Positions 5,961 through 8,359 of a DNA stretch of 8,359 nt are shown piece by piece. The position numbers and the translations under genes are program-made. The notes beneath the pieces are model-generated. The model ran no database searches, was not told the DNA's origin, and saw nothing but the letters and a program-made list of their open reading frames with translations. Source of the stretch: JBBRHH01 sp038222915 (GTDB lineage Bacteria > Planctomycetota > Phycisphaerae > Tepidisphaerales > Tepidisphaeraceae); NCBI GenBank assembly GCA_038222915.1, contig JBBRHH010000257.1, positions 1 through 8,359 on the forward strand. The letters run 5' to 3'. Positions within the stretch are counted from its first letter, which is position 1, and every line of letters begins with the position of its first letter.

Positions 5961-7103
5961 TTACAGCAGCGCGAGGGTTTTGACCATCGCTTCAACAAAG
6001 AAAAATTCTCCCCACGTCACGCTTTCATCCACCCCAAGACCCTTGTGAATATGATAAACACCCCGTTTCAATATCCCCTCCCACGCAGAATCGTCGCTCG
6101 CCAGGTAGGGGGGTCGCGTCAATGTCGAAATGGCGCGCAATGCCGCATCCTCATACGCCTTCGCCCGCTCACTGTCCTCTGAAAGTCGCGCCAAATTCAG
6201 AAGCCCCACAACCGTGATCGCCGCCGCCGAGCTGTCGGGCTGACGGATGCTAAGCGGCCCCTCCGGCGGCGCGTCATAATCCCACGGCGGCACCCCATCG
6301 TCGGTCAGATGTTCGATGAAAAATGCCGCGTTCCGCTTCGCCGCCCGCAACAGCCAAGCTTCACCGCTCAGTTCATACGCAGTCCCGAAACCATACAGCG
6401 ACCACGCCAAGCCTCGACTCCAGGCGCTGTCGCCACGGAAACCCTGATGCGTCGTCTGCCGCAGAAACGCGCCACTCTCCAGATCAAAGATCCCCTCGTG
6501 TGCCGTCGATCCATCCCCGCGCAAGAGCACCCGTCGTGTGGTCAGGCAGTGCCTCAGTGCGATCTCACGCAGTCGCGCATCTCCAGTCTGGCCGGCCGCA
6601 TAAAAAATAATGCCAACGTTCATCATGATATCGATGAAAATCGATTCATCGCTGATAAACGAGCGAACGTACTGCCCCTTCTCCTTAAACCGCATCGCCA
6701 GAACCTGCCCCGCGCGTACAACGACATCGTTCAAACTCTTGTCCGCCCGGCCCTCCCGCGCAGTCATGTCGTACCAGCGCTTGAACGATCCGTGATAAAA
6801 AAGAAAACCCAGGTCATGCACGTCCCGGTCTTCCGCCCGGCCTTCCAGCCCTCGCGAATATCTTTCCGCGTTTCCCCGCCAGTAAGCCGCATCGTCGGCC
6901 TCGCCGGATTCCAGGAAAAGCCACATCATTCCCGGCAGAAAACCGTCGCACCAGTGTGTCCACGCCGGCTTGTCGTGCTTCCATTTCCCCCCGTCAGTAT
7001 AGAGCGGATAAAAACCAGGATGCGCTTCAATCAATCGCCTGACCTGGCTCTGCGCAAATCGCAATGCATCGACAATCTGCCTCTTCAATCCAGCTCTATC
7101 CAT
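5961..7103 (-). CDS. Unsaturated glucuronyl hydrolase, glycoside hydrolase family 88
   Basis: GH88 enzymes remove the 4,5-unsaturated uronic acid left at the end of oligosaccharides by polysaccharide lyases, by hydrating the double bond. The product is 380 residues from the ATG at 7103, close to the family's usual length; a TTG seven codons upstream is possible and neither has a clear Shine-Dalgarno. Two acids fit the catalytic pair: Asp97 in DVHDLGFLF and Asp158 in FIDIMMN. Their 61-residue spacing equals that of Asp88 and Asp149 in the characterised Bacillus enzyme. GDSAWSRGLAWSLYGF (about 224-239) and a later DSSAA (about 290-294) are also typical. No signal peptide is seen, so it should be cytoplasmic and act on imported oligosaccharides. 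Related GH105 rhamnogalacturonyl hydrolases are the main alternative. No lyase or transporter is in the window, so the parent polysaccharide is unknown. Confidence 0.9.
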   Translation of the reverse strand: MDRAGLKRQIVDALRFAQSQVRRLIEAHPGFYPLYTDGGKWKHDKPAWTHWCDGFLPGMMWLFLESGEADDAAYWRGNAERYSRGLEGRAEDRDVHDLGFLFYHGSFKRWYDMTAREGRADKSLNDVVVRAGQVLAMRFKEKGQYVRSFISDESIFIDIMMNVGIIFYAAGQTGDARLREIALRHCLTTRRVLLRGDGSTAHEGIFDLESGAFLRQTTHQGFRGDSAWSRGLAWSLYGFGTAYELSGEAWLLRAAKRNAAFFIEHLTDDGVPPWDYDAPPEGPLSIRQPDSSAAAITVVGLLNLARLSEDSERAKAYEDAALRAISTLTRPPYLASDDSAWEGILKRGVYHIHKGLGVDESVTWGEFFFVEAMVKTLALL

Positions 7104-7148
7104 GTTACGCGAGAGTCTAATCAATCAATCCGTTTTCGCGAGCGAGAC

Positions 7149-7177
7149 TTGGGTCATGCCGCGCGTCAAGCTACACT
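7149..7177 (+). promoter_or_regulatory. Possible promoter of the histidine kinase gene
   Basis: TTGGGT (7149-7154) and TACACT (7172-7177) are separated by 17 bases, ending 31 bases before the ATG at 7209. Both hexamers match consensus only partly. The site is in the 105-base region between the divergent GH88 and kinase genes. Confidence 0.3.
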
Positions 7178-7208
7178 GCACTCCGCTTACTGAAAACACC
7201 GGACACGT

Positions 7209-8351
7209 ATGGTAAATCCGCCGCTTGATCTGCTGGAACATCGCTCTTTCAAAGACCTCGCCGCTGCGTTGCGCCGTCGTTTGGGGGAAATTCTCACCCG
7301 CTGGCAGGCCATCGTGCGCGAAACGCTGCCCGGTGCCGAAGAGTTGACGCTTGCGCAGTTGCGCGATGACCTCCCCGGCATCCTCGCCCAGCTCGCCGAT
7401 GTTTTGGAGGCCGATGAGCCGGCCCCAACCCAGGAGTTGCTTGAGCGCGCCCGACCGCACGGCGAGGTTCGATTTCATCAGCACTACAACGTCAACGAAT
7501 TACTTGTCGAATACAATCTTTTGCGCCGGATCATGCTCGAAGAAATTAGCGCAGACCTCGGGCGCTCTATGACCGTCCAGGAACACATTGCCCTCAACCT
7601 CGGCATCGACACCGCCTCCCGCCGCGGCATCGTTGCTTTCGTCGAACACCAGACAGAACGCCTCCAAGCGGCCACCGAGTCCGAATCAAAGTATCTGTCA
7701 TTCCTCGCCCACGACCTGCGCGGCAATCTAAACGGCGTAGTCCTCATGATGGAGGTCCTCCGCCGCGATCTCGAACCCCACTCGCAATTCGCCGAAAGCC
7801 TCAACGACCTGAGTCTCATGCGGCGTTCCATCCTCGAGACCGTCGGGACGATGGACCGCCTTCTGCAAGCCGAGAAACTGAGGCGCGGAAAGATTCCGGT
7901 GAACTTCGCGCCCGTCTCACTCGAGTCGTTGGCCGCGGATATCGCGGCCCAATTTGCCCATCAGGCACGAGAAAAGGGCCTTCAGTTGAACTGCCAGATC
8001 CCCAGTGGTGCGATCGCGGACACTGACCGCGAACTGCTCAGCCTCGTCCTGCACAATCTCGTCGGCAATGCCATCAAGTACACCCCCGCCGGCGTCGTCA
8101 AGATCCTCGCCGATCTGCACGAGGGAAGCTGGTCACTCTCCGTTGTCGACAACGGCCCTGGCATTCCTCCCCAGCAACTCGCCACCCTCTTCGACCCGTT
8201 CGTGCGCGGTGACACCCACGGCCAGGTCGGTGTCGGCCTCGGGCTTTCCATCGCCCGCCTCGCGGCCGATCTGCTCGCCGCAAAGCTCACCGCCGAATCA
8301 GAGGCCGGTTTAGGTGCAACCTTCAAACTGACGTTGAAGCCCCAAAAGTAA
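7209..8351 (+). CDS. Soluble sensor histidine kinase with RsbRD-like N-terminal domain
   Basis: The product is 380 residues from the ATG at 7209; no clear Shine-Dalgarno is seen. There is no membrane segment, so sensing is cytoplasmic. Residues about 15-150 are helical and resemble the RsbRD_N (RsbT co-antagonist N-terminal) sensor type, including an RxHxxYNVNELLVEYNLLRR stretch at about 88-107. The H-box follows, with phospho-acceptor His168 in an AHDLRGNLNG context; the usual Thr-Pro after Arg is Gly-Asn. A dimerisation helix pair runs to about 225. The ATP-binding domain is complete: N box HNLVGNAIKYT (282-292), G1 box DNGPGIP (314-320), F box FDPF (328-331) and G2 box GVGLGLS (341-347). 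It should autophosphorylate and pass phosphate to a response regulator, but none is encoded in the window; the sequence ends 8 bases after the stop, so a partner could follow immediately. It is divergent from GH88. Confidence 0.9.
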   Translation: MVNPPLDLLEHRSFKDLAAALRRRLGEILTRWQAIVRETLPGAEELTLAQLRDDLPGILAQLADVLEADEPAPTQELLERARPHGEVRFHQHYNVNELLVEYNLLRRIMLEEISADLGRSMTVQEHIALNLGIDTASRRGIVAFVEHQTERLQAATESESKYLSFLAHDLRGNLNGVVLMMEVLRRDLEPHSQFAESLNDLSLMRRSILETVGTMDRLLQAEKLRRGKIPVNFAPVSLESLAADIAAQFAHQAREKGLQLNCQIPSGAIADTDRELLSLVLHNLVGNAIKYTPAGVVKILADLHEGSWSLSVVDNGPGIPPQQLATLFDPFVRGDTHGQVGVGLGLSIARLAADLLAAKLTAESEAGLGATFKLTLKPQK

Positions 8352-8359
8352 CATCCCCT

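Noticed and set aside
7119..7132. TCAA repeat units just upstream of the GH88 start
   Set aside because: Only about two and a half tetranucleotide units, in the noncoding leader; too short to call a functional repeat.
6309..7193. 294-codon open frame on the plus strand, antisense to GH88
   Set aside because: The opposite strand carries clear GH88 catalytic motifs across the same span. The translated plus-strand frame has no domain-like pattern and is typical of antisense shadows in GC-rich DNA.
1..8359. tRNA, rRNA, CRISPR array, insertion sequence or riboswitch
   Set aside because: No repeated spacer pattern, transposase motif, terminal inverted repeats or RNA-gene-like conserved block was seen; all gaps between genes are under 200 bases.

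Overview
This 8.36 kb window is ordinary-looking bacterial chromosome with high coding density. I see eight protein genes, one of them cut by the left edge. No RNA gene, insertion sequence, phage gene or CRISPR array is visible. GC-rich codon third positions, Ala/Thr/Pro-rich protein tails and several starts without a clear Shine-Dalgarno suggest a planctomycete, possibly of the Phycisphaerae type. That assignment is inference from style only, since no marker gene is present.

Layout, left to right. (1) The 3' part of a plus-strand CvpA-like membrane protein with an unusually long extracytoplasmic region runs to 1294. (2) A small minus-strand membrane-anchored protein with PDZ-like segments (1308-1808) converges on it. 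(3) Divergent from that is a plus-strand degenerate HD-GYP-like protein (1981-2670). (4) From 7103 leftwards to 2705 four minus-strand genes follow one another: a GH88 unsaturated glucuronyl hydrolase, an ArnT/PMT-like polytopic glycosyltransferase, a lipoprotein MsrB methionine sulfoxide reductase and a RimK-like ATP-grasp protein. The first three are about 51 bases apart and could be one transcript; the ATP-grasp gene sits behind a 139-base gap with a possible promoter of its own. (5) Divergent from GH88 is a plus-strand soluble sensor histidine kinase with an RsbRD-like N-terminus (7209-8351), with no response regulator beside it in the window.

Functional reading: GH88 removes unsaturated uronic acid from oligosaccharides made by polysaccharide lyases, the glycosyltransferase probably decorates envelope glycans, and MsrB repairs oxidised methionine outside the cytoplasm. 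The common themes are envelope and polysaccharide handling plus signalling. I found no compelling case for a new multi-gene system. The points most worth a second look are the degenerate HD-GYP protein, the long CvpA-like protein, the unassigned ATP-grasp ligase and the orphan histidine kinase.
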